Assembly: GCA_913062595.1 (NCBI GenBank)
Contig: CAJXWT010000017.1
Coordinates: 1 to 32,217, forward strand
DNA: 32,217 nt
Direction of reading: 5' to 3'
Source of the DNA: an uncultured Fidelibacterota bacterium
GTDB taxonomy: Bacteria > Fidelibacterota > Marinisomatia > Marinisomatales > TCS55
The notes beneath the pieces were generated by a model that saw only the letters and a list, made by a program, of their open reading frames with translations, did no database searches and was not told where the DNA came from. Below are positions 32,196 through 32,217 of the stretch, piece after piece (within the stretch, counting starts at the first letter, position 1; the number at the start of each line of letters is the position of its first letter). The position numbers and the translations under genes are program-made.

Positions 32196-32217
32196 GAAGA
32201 GATCAATTTATTGACAG

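Noticed and set aside
1-32217. CRISPR arrays, transposons, integrases, tRNA and rRNA genes, phage genes
   Set aside because: None seen: no regularly spaced repeats, no transposase or integrase motifs, no tRNA-like gap, and nearly all bases belong to assigned genes.

Overview
The window is a gene-dense, AT-rich stretch of a Gram-negative bacterial chromosome. It carries lipid A genes (lpxA, lpxC, lpxD and an LpxL-type acyltransferase), BamA, a Skp-like chaperone and RseP, so the organism has an LPS-bearing outer membrane. Low GC, frequent TTG/GTG starts, weak Shine-Dalgarno sites and the gene set resemble the Marinimicrobia (SAR406)/FCB lineages. That assignment is inference from memory, not a search result. 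There are no rRNA, tRNA, CRISPR or insertion sequences that I can see, and no gene-free gap longer than about 160 bases.

Region 1 (1-5967, + strand) is the most accessory-looking part. It holds the 3' part of a PHM-like copper monooxygenase, a secreted family I.5 lipase, a MarR regulator flanked by two copies of one palindrome, mutY, a PlsC-type acyltransferase, a DoxX-like membrane protein and an isopenicillin-N-epimerase-like aminotransferase.

Region 2 (5997-10653) is iron-sulfur and membrane related. A ferredoxin and an FGGY sugar/polyol kinase are read leftward. Divergently, a second ferredoxin, an Mrp-type P-loop ATPase without the usual CxxC, an unrecognised eight-helix membrane protein and a zinc-ribbon membrane protein are read rightward.

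Region 3 (10726-20745, + strand) is a tight envelope-biogenesis operon: leader peptide, uppS, bamA, skp, lpxD, lpxC, fabZ, lpxA, an unknown exported protein, dxr and rseP. It joins isoprenoid and lipid-carrier synthesis (dxr, uppS), lipid A synthesis (lpxA/C/D with fabZ), outer-membrane protein assembly (bamA, skp) and envelope proteolysis (rseP). lpxA lacks a canonical start codon and appears to start at ATA behind a good Shine-Dalgarno site. uppS is preceded by an in-frame ten-codon ORF with the best Shine-Dalgarno site I found.

Region 4 (20735-32195) is mostly leftward. DUF3108, tsaC/sua5 and lpxL form one unit. Divergently, nfeD, floA and a small acidic membrane protein form a flotillin operon. 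Then come coaE, adk, a NupC-type nucleoside transporter, tdk, cdd, a rhomboid protease and a large M23 peptidase. The transporter, cdd and tdk form a nucleoside salvage set.

Most of the window is ordinary housekeeping. The points most worth a second look are the ATA start of lpxA, the uppS leader ORF, the MarR palindrome pair, the cysteine-free insertion in Mrp and the unrecognised genes at 9470-10653 and 17684-18394.
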